64,000 nt of DNA from an uncultured Planktomarina sp. (GTDB taxonomy: Bacteria > Pseudomonadota > Alphaproteobacteria > Rhodobacterales > Rhodobacteraceae): the NCBI GenBank assembly GCA_905181815.1, contig CAJIZA010000001.1, positions 744,001-808,000 on the forward strand, in the 5' to 3' direction. Position numbers and translations under genes: made by a program. The notes below the pieces were generated by a model that searched no databases, was not told the DNA's origin, and saw nothing but the letters and a program-made list of their open reading frames with translations. Positions within the stretch are counted from its first letter, which is position 1. Every line of letters starts with the position of its first letter. Below are positions 1-9,380 of the stretch, in pieces.

Positions 1-610
1 CTGCATGCACCAGCCCAGCCGCACCAAAGTCATGGACGCCCCGTTGTGTGACTAACCAACCATCTGCATGCCAGCCCCAAGCCGCAGCAACAATCCAGGC
101 GAAAGAGCCAAGAACAATGGCCAAGATCACAAATCCCACAGTTTGGATACGCTCGATAACCGCGCCTGACATGATCGAAGCGGTAGTCGCCGCAAACATG
201 GCGAAGGCACCGAAGAATACACCAGACGATTGATCAGCAATGTTCGGTCCCATGTATTGAGCAGACTCGCCCCGGCCGAAGGCAATGGCGCTGGCATAGG
301 CCGCACCAGAAATGCCCATTGGACCTTCACTAAGTGTTAGACCTGTTGGGAAGCCCCAGTAAACCCACCCTCCAAAAAATTAAAAAGTTGGAATCATAAA
401 GGCAAACGCCAAAATATTTTTAACGCCAGACGATAGAACATTTTTTGCCCGAGACGCACCCGTTTCGTAGGCCAAAAAGCCCGCGTGGATAATGATCATC
501 AGCGGGATTGTCAGATAATAATAGGTTTCTGCGAAGTTAGTATTGGTCACACCTGCACTTGCTTAAAATGCGGTCACCTGAGCTGTGAGCTCCGCTAATT
601 GCTGTTCCAC
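1..610 (-). pseudogene. amt: Ammonium transporter (Amt family), partial, two in-frame stops
   Basis: Reading leftward from a GTG at 608-610 (GGAGG at 616-620 in front) gives an Amt-type membrane protein that runs off the window edge. Family features include IIHAGFLAYETGASRAKN, then MSGAVIERIQTVGFVILAIV, and GVHDFGAAGLVHA, the Amt core helix with its conserved Asp and His. Amt proteins conduct ammonium and sometimes methylammonium. Two TAA codons interrupt the single open frame, at 563-565 (codon 16) and 380-382 (codon 77). Between and after them the frame stays open and protein-like, so the lesions look like point substitutions, plausibly from Tyr codons. The gene is divergent from mgsA and belongs with the methylamine genes. 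It is probably inactive, although an internal start beyond codon 77 cannot be excluded. Confidence 0.8.
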
Positions 611-825
611 GACGTCCTCCCTATAAAAGCTACTACTGCGCCATTTTGCAGATATAGAAAAAGCGCTGGTCACGTATGAAGCACGGAATGTTCGCTCTGA
701 AAAGTATTCTTTACCGCATATGAAAAAAAGTTTCCTCGTGGTTGAGTCACAGATACTTTGGTGCTAATCTTTAATTAATCGAGATCCGGACCTTTCCGGA
801 CTAACTAAAGTGAAAGGAATACCGC

Positions 826-1723
826 ATGTGCGGGATCGTTGGTCTTTTTCTCAAAGACAAATCTATGGAACCTAAATTGGGGGGCACTACTTACAGATAT
901 GTTGATCACAATGACAGATCGTGGGCCAGATAGCGCAGGGATCGCAATATATAATCATGTTACTGATAAGAAAGGGAAAATTACTGTACAATCAGATGCG
1001 CCAGATACCGACTTCAACTCTCTTGAAAGTGAATTGGAAAAGCAGGTCAAAGGCGATGTCAATCTGCGAATCCAAAGCACCCATGCCGTACTAGAGTTGC
1101 GCGCAGATCAAATGAATTCTGCCCGCACGATTCTTAAACAGTTGCGTCCTAATCTGCGCGTAATGAGTACAGGTGAAAGTTTGGAAATTTACAAAGAAGT
1201 CGGTCTGCCCAAAGACGTGGCTGCAAGGTTTGATATCAAAAAAATGTCCGGTAGCCATGGAATTGGCCACACACGAATGGCTACAGAATCAGCCGTCACA
1301 ACTATGGGCGCACATCCTTTCAATACCGGAAGCGATCAGTGCTTGGTGCATAACGGCTCGCTGTCAAATCACAATTCCCTTCGCCGCAAACTGCGCCGCG
1401 ATGGCGTACACATTCAAACTGAAAATGATACCGAAGTCGGCGCAGCCTATCTAACTTGGAAAATGCAAAATGGCAGCAGCCTTGGCGAAGCCTTAGAGAG
1501 CAGCTTAGACGATCTTGATGGATTTTTCACCTTCGTAGTTGGTACAAAAGACGGATTTGGAGTTGTGCGTGATCCAATTGCCTGCAAACCCGCTGTGATG
1601 GCAGAAACCGACCATTTTGTTGCTTTTGGCAGCGAATATCGCGCCCTAGTCAACCTGCCAGGCATTGAGCAGGCTCGCGTTTGGGAGCCTGAACCCGCAA
1701 CTGTTTATTTCTGGAAACACTAA
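826..1723 (+). pseudogene. mgsA: N-methylglutamate synthase subunit A (class II glutamine amidotransferase-like), frameshifted
   Basis: The true start is the ATG at 826, giving MCGIVGLF with the Ntn nucleophile Cys2 of class II amidotransferases. AAAGG lies just upstream. After codon 18 the frame breaks at a run of six G (879-884). Five G would join MCGIVGLFLKDKSMEPKLG to ALLTDMLITMTDRGPDSAG and give 298 residues. Downstream GHTRMAT, HNGSLSNH and ENDTEVGA fit the GlxB/MgsA family. In the N-methylglutamate pathway this subunit works with MgsB and MgsC to make N-methylglutamate from methylamine-derived gamma-glutamylmethylamide. The TAA is followed after one base by the mgsB ATG, so they were co-translated. 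The lesion removes the catalytic N-terminus from the rest of the protein. A sequencing error in the G run is the alternative. Confidence 0.82.
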
Positions 1724-1724
1724 G

Positions 1725-2402
1725 ATGCAAACATATGATCTTGCAAACGGCAGCCTGCGTGAGCTTAACGCAACATTACATGCTCAGAATGACACCACGA
1801 ACCAAACCAGCTGGGAAATTGTAAATCCGCGCGGTGCACATGCGATTGCTTGCGGCCTGGATTCGCCAATCGAAGTAGCTATACATGGCTCAACTGGTTA
1901 TTATTCCGCAGGCATGAACCAACAGGCCACAGTGAACATCAAAGGCAGTGCCGGTCCCGGCGTCGCAGAAAATATGATGTCCGGCAAAGTTGTAATTGAC
2001 GGGGACGCCAGCCAATACGCCGGCGCCACTGGTAATGGTGGACTTTTGGTTATCAAAGGCAACGCCTCTTCGCGCTGTGGGATTTCAATGAAGGGCATTA
2101 ACATAGTCGTCCACGGCAATATTGGCCATATGTCCGCTTTTATGGCGCAATCAGGCAATTTAGTTGTCTGTGGCGATGCCGGCGACGCGTTGGGTGACAG
2201 CTGCTATGAGGCTAGCATCTTCGTACGCGGATCAGTCAAATCACTTGGGGCAGATTGCGAAGAAAAAGAAATGCGCCCAGAGCATATGGAAATTCTGCGT
2301 GAGCTTTTGCTACAAGGCGAATGCGATGCAAAGCCGGCTGAATTCAAGCGCTTCGGCTCTGCTCGAACCCTCTACAATTTCAACGTCGATAATGCCTATT
2401 AA
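1725..2402 (+). CDS. mgsB: N-methylglutamate synthase subunit B (GXGXG beta-helix protein)
   Basis: This 225-aa protein is related to the C-terminal domain of glutamate synthase (GltB) and to GlxC. Repeated short strands with Gly/Asp turns (VNIKGSAGPGVAEN, VVIDGDASQYAGATG, NIVVHGNIGHMSAFM) indicate the right-handed beta-helix, which in the family is a structural and channelling domain. The start is the ATG at 1725, one base after the mgsA stop; longer in-frame openings would lie inside mgsA. mgsC starts 11 bases downstream. It is the only one of the three mgs genes with an undisturbed frame. Without intact MgsA and MgsC it probably has no catalytic role. Its retention suggests the decay is recent. 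Confidence 0.85.
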   Translation: MQTYDLANGSLRELNATLHAQNDTTNQTSWEIVNPRGAHAIACGLDSPIEVAIHGSTGYYSAGMNQQATVNIKGSAGPGVAENMMSGKVVIDGDASQYAGATGNGGLLVIKGNASSRCGISMKGINIVVHGNIGHMSAFMAQSGNLVVCGDAGDALGDSCYEASIFVRGSVKSLGADCEEKEMRPEHMEILRELLLQGECDAKPAEFKRFGSARTLYNFNVDNAY

Positions 2403-2413
2403 GGGATTAAGAA

Positions 2414-3755
2414 ATGAGCAATAATGACAGCGGTATCCCGCGCACCACGCCCCGGCAATCAGCAACGTTCACACAAGATATCAATAGTGAAATTCGTCGT
2501 GCTGCGGCTACAGGAATATATGACATTCGCGGTGGTGGCGCAAAGCGCAAACTCCCAACATTTGACGATCTTTTGTTTCTGGGGGCCTCAATCTCGCGGT
2601 ATCCCTTGGAGGGATACCGTGAAAAATGCGACACTAATGTCACCATCGGTGGATTGAATGCGGCCAATCCCATCCATTTGGACATTCCCATCACAATCGC
2701 CGGCATGTCCTTTGGCGCGCTCTCCGGTCCAGCCAAAGAAGCGCTTGGACGCGGCGCGTCTGAGGCAGGTACATCTACGACGACTGGCGACGGCGGCATG
2801 ACGCAGGAGGAGCGTGGTCACTCTTCAAAATTGGTATATCAGTACCTCCCCTCGCGCTATGGAATGAACCCCAATGATTTACGTAAAGCCGATGCCATTG
2901 AGATTGTTGTGGGCCAAGGTGCAAAGCCAGGCGGCGGCGGTATGCTCCTCGGTCAAAAAATTAGTGACCGAGTTGCACAAATGCGGAACCTACCAAAAGG
3001 CATAGATCAGCGCTCAGCATGTCGCCATCCCCGATTGGACCGGCCCGGATGATCTGGAAATCAAGATCTTAGAGCTACGCGAAATCACTGGTTGGAAAGT
3101 GCCAATCTATGTTAAAGTCGCTGGTGCCCGCCCCTATTACGACACTACTCTGGCCATCAAGGCTGGAGCAGATGCAATTGTCTTGGACGGCATGCAAGGT
3201 GGCACAGCGGCTACCCAAGATGTGTTCATCGAACATGTAGGCCAGCCAACCCTGGCCATCGTGCGCCCAGCCGTCAAAGCCCTACAAGACTTAGGCATGC
3301 ACCGCAAAGTGCAACTGATCCTCTCGGGCGGTATTCGAACGGGGGCTGATGTGGCCAAAGCTATGGCGCTTGGGGCCGATGCAGTAGCCATTGGCACGGC
3401 CGCGTTGATTGCGCTTGGCGACAATGATCCAAAATGGGAAAGAGATTACAACAAACTCGGCACAACCGCCGGTGCTTATGATGACTGGCATGAAGGACAA
3501 GACCCCGCGGGCATCACAACGCAAGATCCAGAGCTAATGAAACGCTTTGATCCCATTGAAGGGGGCCGGCGCCTGCGTAATTATCTCAAGGTGATGACTT
3601 TGGAAGCGCAAACCATTGCACGGGCTTGCGGAAAAAACCACCTGCACAATTTGGAACCAGAGGACCTGGTGGCACTGACCTTGGAAGCGGCAGCAATGGC
3701 GCAGGTTCCATTGGCGGGCACGGATTGGTGGCCTGGAAAATCTGGATTATTTTGA
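2414..3755 (+). pseudogene. mgsC: N-methylglutamate synthase subunit C (FMN-binding glutamate-synthase-like), frameshifted
   Basis: The frame from ATG 2414 encodes a GltB-type FMN barrel (ITIAGMSFGALSGPAKEALG, TTTGDGGMTQEERGHSSKLVYQ, GAKPGGGGMLLGQK) up to SACRHP. At the CCCC run 3029-3032 it shifts and ends about 20 bases later. Removing one C rejoins DWTGPDDLEIKI and continues without breaks through VLDGMQGGTAATQD, LSGGIRTGADVAKAMALGAD and GTDWWPGKSG to the TGA at 3753-3755, about 446 residues. In the family this subunit carries out the redox step of N-methylglutamate synthesis. The substrate-binding and FMN-phosphate halves are now in different frames, so the gene is probably dead unless ribosomes slip. 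It lies between mgsB and gmaS. Confidence 0.82.
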
Positions 3756-3824
3756 ACTTCAGGGGCGCGGCGCATTACGGGCCGCACTCTATTTCATATC
3801 AAAGACCAATAGGGAAAAAAGACC

Positions 3825-5159
3825 ATGGCTACAGATCTGGCAAAGTTCGCTGAAGATAACAACGTCAAATACTTCATGATTTCATTTACCGATCTTTTCG
3901 GTGGGCAACGGGCAAAACTGGTACCAGCACGCGCCATTGGCGATATGCAAGAAGATGGCGCAGGATTTGCAGGATTTGCCACTTGGCTCGACCTCACCCC
4001 GGCCCATCCCGATATGCTGGCCATTCCCGATCCAGAAGCGGCTGTCATTCTGCCTTGGAACAAAGAGATTGCTTGGGTTCCAGCCAATTGTGTCATGGAG
4101 GGCGAGGATGTAGCCCAAGCGCCACGCAATGTTCTGCGCCGCTTGATAGCACAGGCCTCCTCCAAAGGGATGCATGTGAAAACTGGGATCGAAGCAGAAT
4201 TCTTTTTGCTCACCCCAGCAGGAGACAGAATTTCTGATCCCTATGATACTGCGGCGAAACCCTGCTACGATCAGCAAGCCTTTATGCGCCGCTTGGATGT
4301 GATCCGCGAAATCAGCGATTATATGCTTGAATTGGGCTGGGGAGCCTATCAAAACGACCATGAGGACGCTAACGGTCAATGGGAGATGAACTGGGATTTT
4401 GACGATGCTTTGGCCACCGCAGACAAGCATAGTTTCTTTAAATTCATGACCAAGACCGTCGCAGAAAAACATGGTTATCGGGCAACGTTCATGCCCAAGC
4501 CTATTGAAGGGCTGACAGGCAATGGTTGCCACGCCCATATTTCGGTTTGGGATGCCCCCGGCGCTGCAGCTAAAACAAATATCTTTGCTATGGAGGCAAA
4601 CGACAGCAGCCAAACTGCCGAATTGGGGCTATCCGAAAAGGGCAAGCATTTCTTAGGTGGGATCATGAAACATGCCTCCGCGCTAGCCGCTATTACTAAT
4701 CCAACCGTTAACAGCTACAAACGGATCAACGCGCCACGCACAACATCTGGCGCAACTTGGGCACCCAATACGGTGACTTGGACGGGCAATAATCGTACCC
4801 ATATGGTGCGCGTCCCCGGCCCTGGCCGTTTTGAGCTTCGCCTCCCAGATGGGGCAGTTAATCCATATTTGCTGCAATCGGTCATTATTGCTGCTGGCCT
4901 GTCCGGCGTCCGAGCGCAGGCTGATCCTGGAAAACGCTATGATATTGATATGTATGCTGAGGGCCATAGAGTGCGCGGCGCGCCAAAGCTACCGCTCAAT
5001 ATGCTTGATGCCTTGCGTGAATATGACAAAGACAAAGGGCTCAAAGCGGCAATGGGTGAAGAGTTCTCAGCCGCCTACCTGAAAATGAAACAGTCTGAAT
5101 GGAATGACTTCTGTGGCCACTTCAGCGATTGGGAAAAGACAAACACCTTAGACATTTAA
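3825..5159 (+). CDS. gmaS: Gamma-glutamylmethylamide synthetase (type III glutamine synthetase family)
   Basis: This intact 444-aa glutamine-synthetase fold protein has the glutamate/metal motif GIEAEFFLL near residue 123, the ATP/ammonia-site region NGCHAHISVWD near 227, and RVPGPGRFELRLPDGAVNPYL near 327-347. Its length and its position directly after mgsABC identify it as GmaS, the ATP-dependent ligase joining methylamine to glutamate, rather than housekeeping GlnA (about 470 aa). AAAAAAGACC precedes the ATG at 3825. The gene starts 69 bases after mgsC and ends at the same bases as the converging remnant at 5158-5464. All motifs I could check are present. With damaged mgs genes the product could still make gamma-glutamylmethylamide, or act as a side glutamine synthetase. 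Confidence 0.85.
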   Translation: MATDLAKFAEDNNVKYFMISFTDLFGGQRAKLVPARAIGDMQEDGAGFAGFATWLDLTPAHPDMLAIPDPEAAVILPWNKEIAWVPANCVMEGEDVAQAPRNVLRRLIAQASSKGMHVKTGIEAEFFLLTPAGDRISDPYDTAAKPCYDQQAFMRRLDVIREISDYMLELGWGAYQNDHEDANGQWEMNWDFDDALATADKHSFFKFMTKTVAEKHGYRATFMPKPIEGLTGNGCHAHISVWDAPGAAAKTNIFAMEANDSSQTAELGLSEKGKHFLGGIMKHASALAAITNPTVNSYKRINAPRTTSGATWAPNTVTWTGNNRTHMVRVPGPGRFELRLPDGAVNPYLLQSVIIAAGLSGVRAQADPGKRYDIDMYAEGHRVRGAPKLPLNMLDALREYDKDKGLKAAMGEEFSAAYLKMKQSEWNDFCGHFSDWEKTNTLDI

Positions 5160-5464
5160 TCCCATACCAGAAACCCAAGAATAATCGCACCTTTGGGCAC
5201 GGTCTCTGTTACCTGATTGTCTGGCTTAAGCAATCGCTGTAGCCCCACTATACGAGTAGTAAATTGGACCAAAACACCGCAACCGCCAAAGGCATACCGA
5301 TTGCGATAATGGCCGAAGTGTTCCCTGACGCTCTAAAACGGCCAAAGCGCCTGGTCCATCGTGACAGCCGCCCCAAAAGCGGCAAAAACCACAGCAATAT
5401 CTTATAGATCAAGACACTCCAATGCGACGCAGAGGGTTTGGCTTTTTAGGCTGCAGCTTACCAT
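5158..5464 (-). pseudogene. Decayed small membrane-protein gene of unknown family
   Basis: This stretch has no intact gene, but the minus strand holds a mosaic reading frame. It starts at ATG 5462-5464, has a TAA at 5402-5404, resumes as DIAVVFAAFGAAVTMDQALWPF, needs one base removed at the AAAA run 5335-5338, and continues as RASGNTSAIIAIGMPLAVAV with a hydrophobic helix. It needs another shift near 5250 to reach LLKPDNQVTETVPKGAIILG and a TAA overlapping the gmaS stop. Pieced together it is about 100 residues with one or two membrane helices. I do not recognise the family. It lies just downstream of tdm, so it may have been its operon partner. The N-terminal 20 codons are the least certain part. 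Confidence 0.5.
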
Positions 5465-5477
5465 TGCAGCCTGTGCG

Positions 5478-7846
5478 TTAGGACCGCGGCCTCGATTTGG
5501 TTGGGTCATAATGGGCGAGAGCCACAATCTTGGCCGGCAGGCGCTTCATATGCCCATCTAACTTGCCGATTTCAACCTCAGTTCCCTCCGTATGATGCGC
5601 GACATCAACACGGGCCAACGCAATGTTTTTGCCCAAAATTGGCGAGCGCATCGAAGAGGTCACCTCGCCAATTTGAGCCCGACCAATTTGAACGCAATCG
5701 CCATGAGCAACATCCACATTGCTGTCGATATCGAGCCCCACCAATTTGCGAGCTGGGTTTTCTTTACGCCGAATTAAGGCTTCGCGGCCAATAAAATCAT
5801 CACATTTGGATTTTAACGGTACTGTGAACCCAATTCCAGCTTCAAAGGGATCAGTTTGATCCGAGAAATCATAGCCAGCGAAAATAAGCCCTGCTTCAAT
5901 ACGCAACATATCCAACGCCTCCAGTCCCATCGGCTTAAGCCATGGTCTTTTCCAGCCTCCCAAACTGAATTGAACACAGCTTCAGCATGTTTGGGATGGC
6001 AGAAAATCTCATAACCAAGTTCACCAGTGTAACCCGTGCGCGAAACAACAATTGGTACGCCCTGGTCATCACCAACGCGCGCCGGGGTAAAGCGGAACCA
6101 AGCCAGCTCCACAAGCCTTGGTTGATGCGGTGCAGTCCAAATAATTTTCTTCAGCAAATCACGGCTTTCCGGTCCCTGTATGGCGATATTATGCTGCATA
6201 TCTGTTGAGTTGCGCACTAAGACTTTGAGAGCCAGCTTCGCGGCCTGCTCACGCATCCAGTCACCTCCGTAATCTGAACCGCCAATCCAGCGAAAATTAT
6301 CTTTGCCCAGTCTAAATAAGGTTCCGTCATCGATCATTCCACCATGCTCATAGCACATCGCCGTATAGACAACCCCACCGACCGGTAGGGTTTTCATATT
6401 CCGAGTGAAAATATACTGGCACAGCGTTTCAGAATCCGGTCCGGTAATCTCAAATTTACGAAGAGCGCTGAGGTCCATCACTACCGATTTCTCACGGCAC
6501 GCGCGATATTCGTCCAAAGGCCCAGCCTGCGAAAAGCTATCTGCCAACCAATAGCCGTTATACTCCACAAAGTTTCGAGTGTATTTGGCGAAGCTGCTGT
6601 GAAAACCAGTTTCCTGTGTCATTTTAAGGTCCGATTCTGGCGTGGCGCGAAAGCCAATCGCGCGTTTAAAAGGCTCCGCACCATCATAGGTACGTATGTG
6701 AATATCTGTTGGATCCCAACCATTCGCAGGGGATGTGCCGTCTGGGCAGGCTGAACTTACGCAAATTAAATCCGTCAGGGACCGCAACAATACATAATCT
6801 CCAGGCCGCGACCAAGGTTCATCACCATACATCACCCCATGGGCATCAATAGCCGTGTTGAAGAAAAAATTGATCGCCATCCAGCCCGCCCGCGCAGAAA
6901 CTCCTCGCCCCGCGAGAGCTGCATTAAAATTGTCAGAGCAATTCACATGCCCAGGATAGCCAATATCGTCGTAATATTTTGCCGTACAAGCCAAAGCAAA
7001 GGCATCGTGGCGCCCACAGGTGTCCTGAATAACCTCCACCAGCGGCAGCATATCTTGATCGTAGTACTTCGCATGGAGCCCAGGCATCGGGTAGGCATGT
7101 CCCATCAAGGTGCGCGTGGTAGTCACGTCGAGCGCATGCTCGACACCTTTATCCAATTTCCGCGCTGAAAAACATTGAAAGTCAGTGCATTGACGTCCAT
7201 CAACATCATAAATTTGAATAAAATCTCCCGCTTTCACAAAATAGCTTTGGGCCGTGGCGGAATGAATACGAATATCGGCAAGTGGACTTCCCAATGGGTC
7301 GGGCAATTCAAGTTTAACCCGCTCTTTAATAACCGCACGTTTGACCTGTACAGTCAAAGGTGAAGCGGTATCCTGCGCGTCAAAATCCATGATCCCACCC
7401 GGCGCCACAACCACTACGGTGCCCGCACGTGCCACGTCCAAAACCTCTTCGCATTTCGCAGGGGTTTGACTATCAAAAAACCGAAGCGATCTGGCCTCAG
7501 CCAAATTAACGCCGCGTGCTTCAAGTCCAAGGCGAACAGACCGCAAGGAAGGGTCGCCACTTGAAAGTAATTGTTTGAGGCCCGGAGCGCTGCTATTGTT
7601 TGTCTGCGCCAAAACCCCCGCATCAGAACGCCCCCTGTTGTCTACAGCGATAACTTCACAAGGCTGCCCCCCTTGCTGATTGATCACCGTGATCTGATCG
7701 CCAATCTCAACTGCAAACAAAACGGCACCGCAGCCTACAACCTCATAACGCTCGATCCCCGGCGGCATCGAAAACACCGATGGCACAAAAATACTACTCG
7801 GCTTTGGCGGCCCAGGCGTGACTTTTGGGTAAATATCTTCCAACAT
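5478..7846 (-). pseudogene. tdm: Trimethylamine N-oxide demethylase (DUF1989 + GcvT), frameshifted
   Basis: The frame from ATG 7846 has an N-terminal segment, a DUF1989-type domain at about residues 170-390 with cysteine motifs DTCGRHDAFA, HVNCSDNFNA and VSSACPDGTS (candidate zinc ligands), and a GcvT/THF-binding domain (GGMIDDGTLFRL, NIAIQGPESRDLL, RTGYTGELGYEIF). This order and the reconstructed length of 789 residues fit Tdm, which converts TMAO to dimethylamine and formaldehyde. At 5935-5936 one A of an AAA codon is missing, so GKDHGL runs into unrelated sequence. Restoring it joins KPMGLEALDMLRIEAGLIFAG and the final 150 residues. The lesion removes the end of the GcvT domain. A related dimethylglycine-type GcvT enzyme is the alternative assignment. 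Confidence 0.75.
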
Positions 7847-7939
7847 ACTTTACCTCCATTCCGGTAGTGTTCAAAGAATAATTATTTATTTTAAAGAATA
7901 TCTCATTTCACAGGCTTCGGCAATAAAAACAAAATAGAT

Positions 7940-8104
7940 ATGAGCAATAAGCACATTAATTTCATTGGCTGGATCCTCTTCATCCTGTCAGCACTCGGAA
8001 TCATTATTGCGTCCGTAGGAAGCTTTTGGGCAATGGTAGGATCTGTCCTCTTTTTGGTAGCCTCTTTGGTCTTTTTGATTCCCTTCTTTCGGCCTGATAA
8101 ATGA
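7940..8104 (+). CDS. 54-residue two-helix membrane miniprotein
   Basis: ATG 7940 opens a 54-codon frame, MSNKHINFIGWILFILSA..., with two hydrophobic segments (about residues 8-25 and 30-47) and a charged tail FFRPDK. Its TGA (8102-8104) overlaps the ATG of the EamA gene at 8101 as ATGA, the usual sign of translational coupling. I do not recognise a family. The coupling and gene position suggest an accessory subunit or partner of the permease. AATAGAT rather than a clear Shine-Dalgarno precedes the start. It is intact although the permease it precedes carries a stop codon. Confidence 0.55.
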   Translation: MSNKHINFIGWILFILSALGIIIASVGSFWAMVGSVLFLVASLVFLIPFFRPDK

Positions 8105-8943
8105 TTGCCTCATTGAGCTTAGGCTTGCTCGCCGCCGTATGTTGGGGAATTCACGATATTTGTGTCCGCTATATTAGCCAGCGCACCGGTATCATGGCCT
8201 CGATTTTCACTGTTCTACTTTTAGGAGCGGTCGTTTTGAAACCGATTTGCTTGTATTATGGCAATTGGAATGCGTTGACTCAAGCGGCCCTCCTGCGGCC
8301 AGCGCTCTCTGGCGGGCTGTTCGTTCTGACGTCTATCGGCCTCTACAATGCCTTTGCAATCGGTCCTGTGCGGCTTGTAGCACCCATAATTGGGTCTTTT
8401 TCCATACTTTCCGTGGGACTAGCCTTTTGGTCGGGCTCCCCAGTCTCGCCGTTGTAATTGGTAGCCGTATTAGTCATTCTAGTAGGCATTACCATCGTAG
8501 CGCAAAGCAAGAATGGGACGCAAAACCTGGCGCGCCGCACAGCTATTCTCTGGGCCATTGCGGCAGCTATTGGGTTTTTTGGCAGTTTCGCATCTGGTCA
8601 GTCAGCCGCCGCTTTGGACGCAGAATTACCAGTGATCTGGTTCACTCGCATTGCCGCGATTCTTGTAATCTTTCCCATTACGTTGACTATGGGCAACCCG
8701 TTGATACCGCACGGCTCGCATCTATCACTACTGGCACTGATGGGGCTGTTGGATGCGACAGCTTTGGCGTTGGTAATTTATGCCGGTACGCAGCAATTAT
8801 CTGTTTTTACCTCTGTCACAGCCTCAACCTTTGGGTTGGTCACTATTGTTTTAGCTCAGGTCTTTTTGAAAGAGCTAATGACAAGCAAGCAATGGATCGG
8901 CGCGTTATTAGTCTTTGCTTCTGTCTGTATATTATTAATTTAA
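8101..8943 (+). pseudogene. EamA/DMT-family permease with in-frame stop
   Basis: A single frame from ATG 8101 encodes about 280 residues of an EamA (drug/metabolite) transporter with roughly ten hydrophobic segments: MIASLSLGLLAAVCWGIHD at the N-terminus, a GPVRLVAPIIGSFSILSVG helix at the end of the first EamA repeat, and QLSVFTSVTASTFGLVTIVL in the second. A TAA at 8455-8457 (codon 119) interrupts the frame after SPVSPL, and a CAA-to-TAA change would explain it. The sequence continues in the same frame as LVAVLVILVGITIVAQ. DMT permeases often sit beside TMAO/TMA genes in marine bacteria, so export or uptake of a methylated amine is a reasonable guess. Only half-transporters could be made now. 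Confidence 0.8.
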
Positions 8944-8985
8944 TTAGACGTTTAGAATAAAAATTCTATGTGAAACTTTACGCCT

Positions 8986-9378
8986 TCAAACCCGCACAGG
9001 CACCATCGTGCCCTGCATTAAAGCAACTTTAACATCCCCATCAAACACATCAGCCCGCACGATTACCAAACGTGCGCCGGATTTTTCAACATGGCCCACA
9101 GCGCGCAGCGGACCGTCACGTCCCGGTGCCAGAAGGTTGATTTTCATTTCTGCAGTCAAAACTTCACAACCCTCCTCCATCATCGTCAAGGCCGCGTATC
9201 CCGCCGCGCTGTCACCGAGCGCAAAGATCAAACCCGCATGGGCATAGCCATGCTGCTGCTGACTGCCGGGCAAGATTGGCGCTGTGATCTCCACATGCCC
9301 CGGTTCAACCACAGTCATCCGCGCACCAAAGGTTTGCATGATGCTCTGACGTTCAAAGCTTTTGGTGACCCGTTCCAT
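8986..9378 (-). CDS. PaaI-family hotdog thioesterase
   Basis: This 130-aa single-domain hotdog protein has QQQHGYAHAGLIFALGDSAAGYAAL at residues 40-63, the PaaI/YdiI-type active-site region with conserved Gly-His-Gly neighbourhood and Asp, followed by TAEMKINLLAPG. Family members hydrolyse acyl-CoA thioesters such as phenylacetyl-CoA derivatives. The substrate cannot be read from the sequence. The ATG at 9378 is preceded by AAGGGGAT, which overlaps the end of pdeM, so the gene is the last member of a helicase-pdeM-thioesterase run. It converges with the EamA pseudogene across about 40 bases. Confidence 0.75.
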   Translation of the reverse strand: MERVTKSFERQSIMQTFGARMTVVEPGHVEITAPILPGSQQQHGYAHAGLIFALGDSAAGYAALTMMEEGCEVLTAEMKINLLAPGRDGPLRAVGHVEKSGARLVIVRADVFDGDVKVALMQGTMVPVRV

Positions 9379-9380
9379 CT

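Noticed and set aside
380-565. Recoded TAA (read-through) in amt
   Set aside because: Intact genes throughout the window end at TAA normally, and other genes in the cluster have frameshifts, so decay is the simpler explanation.
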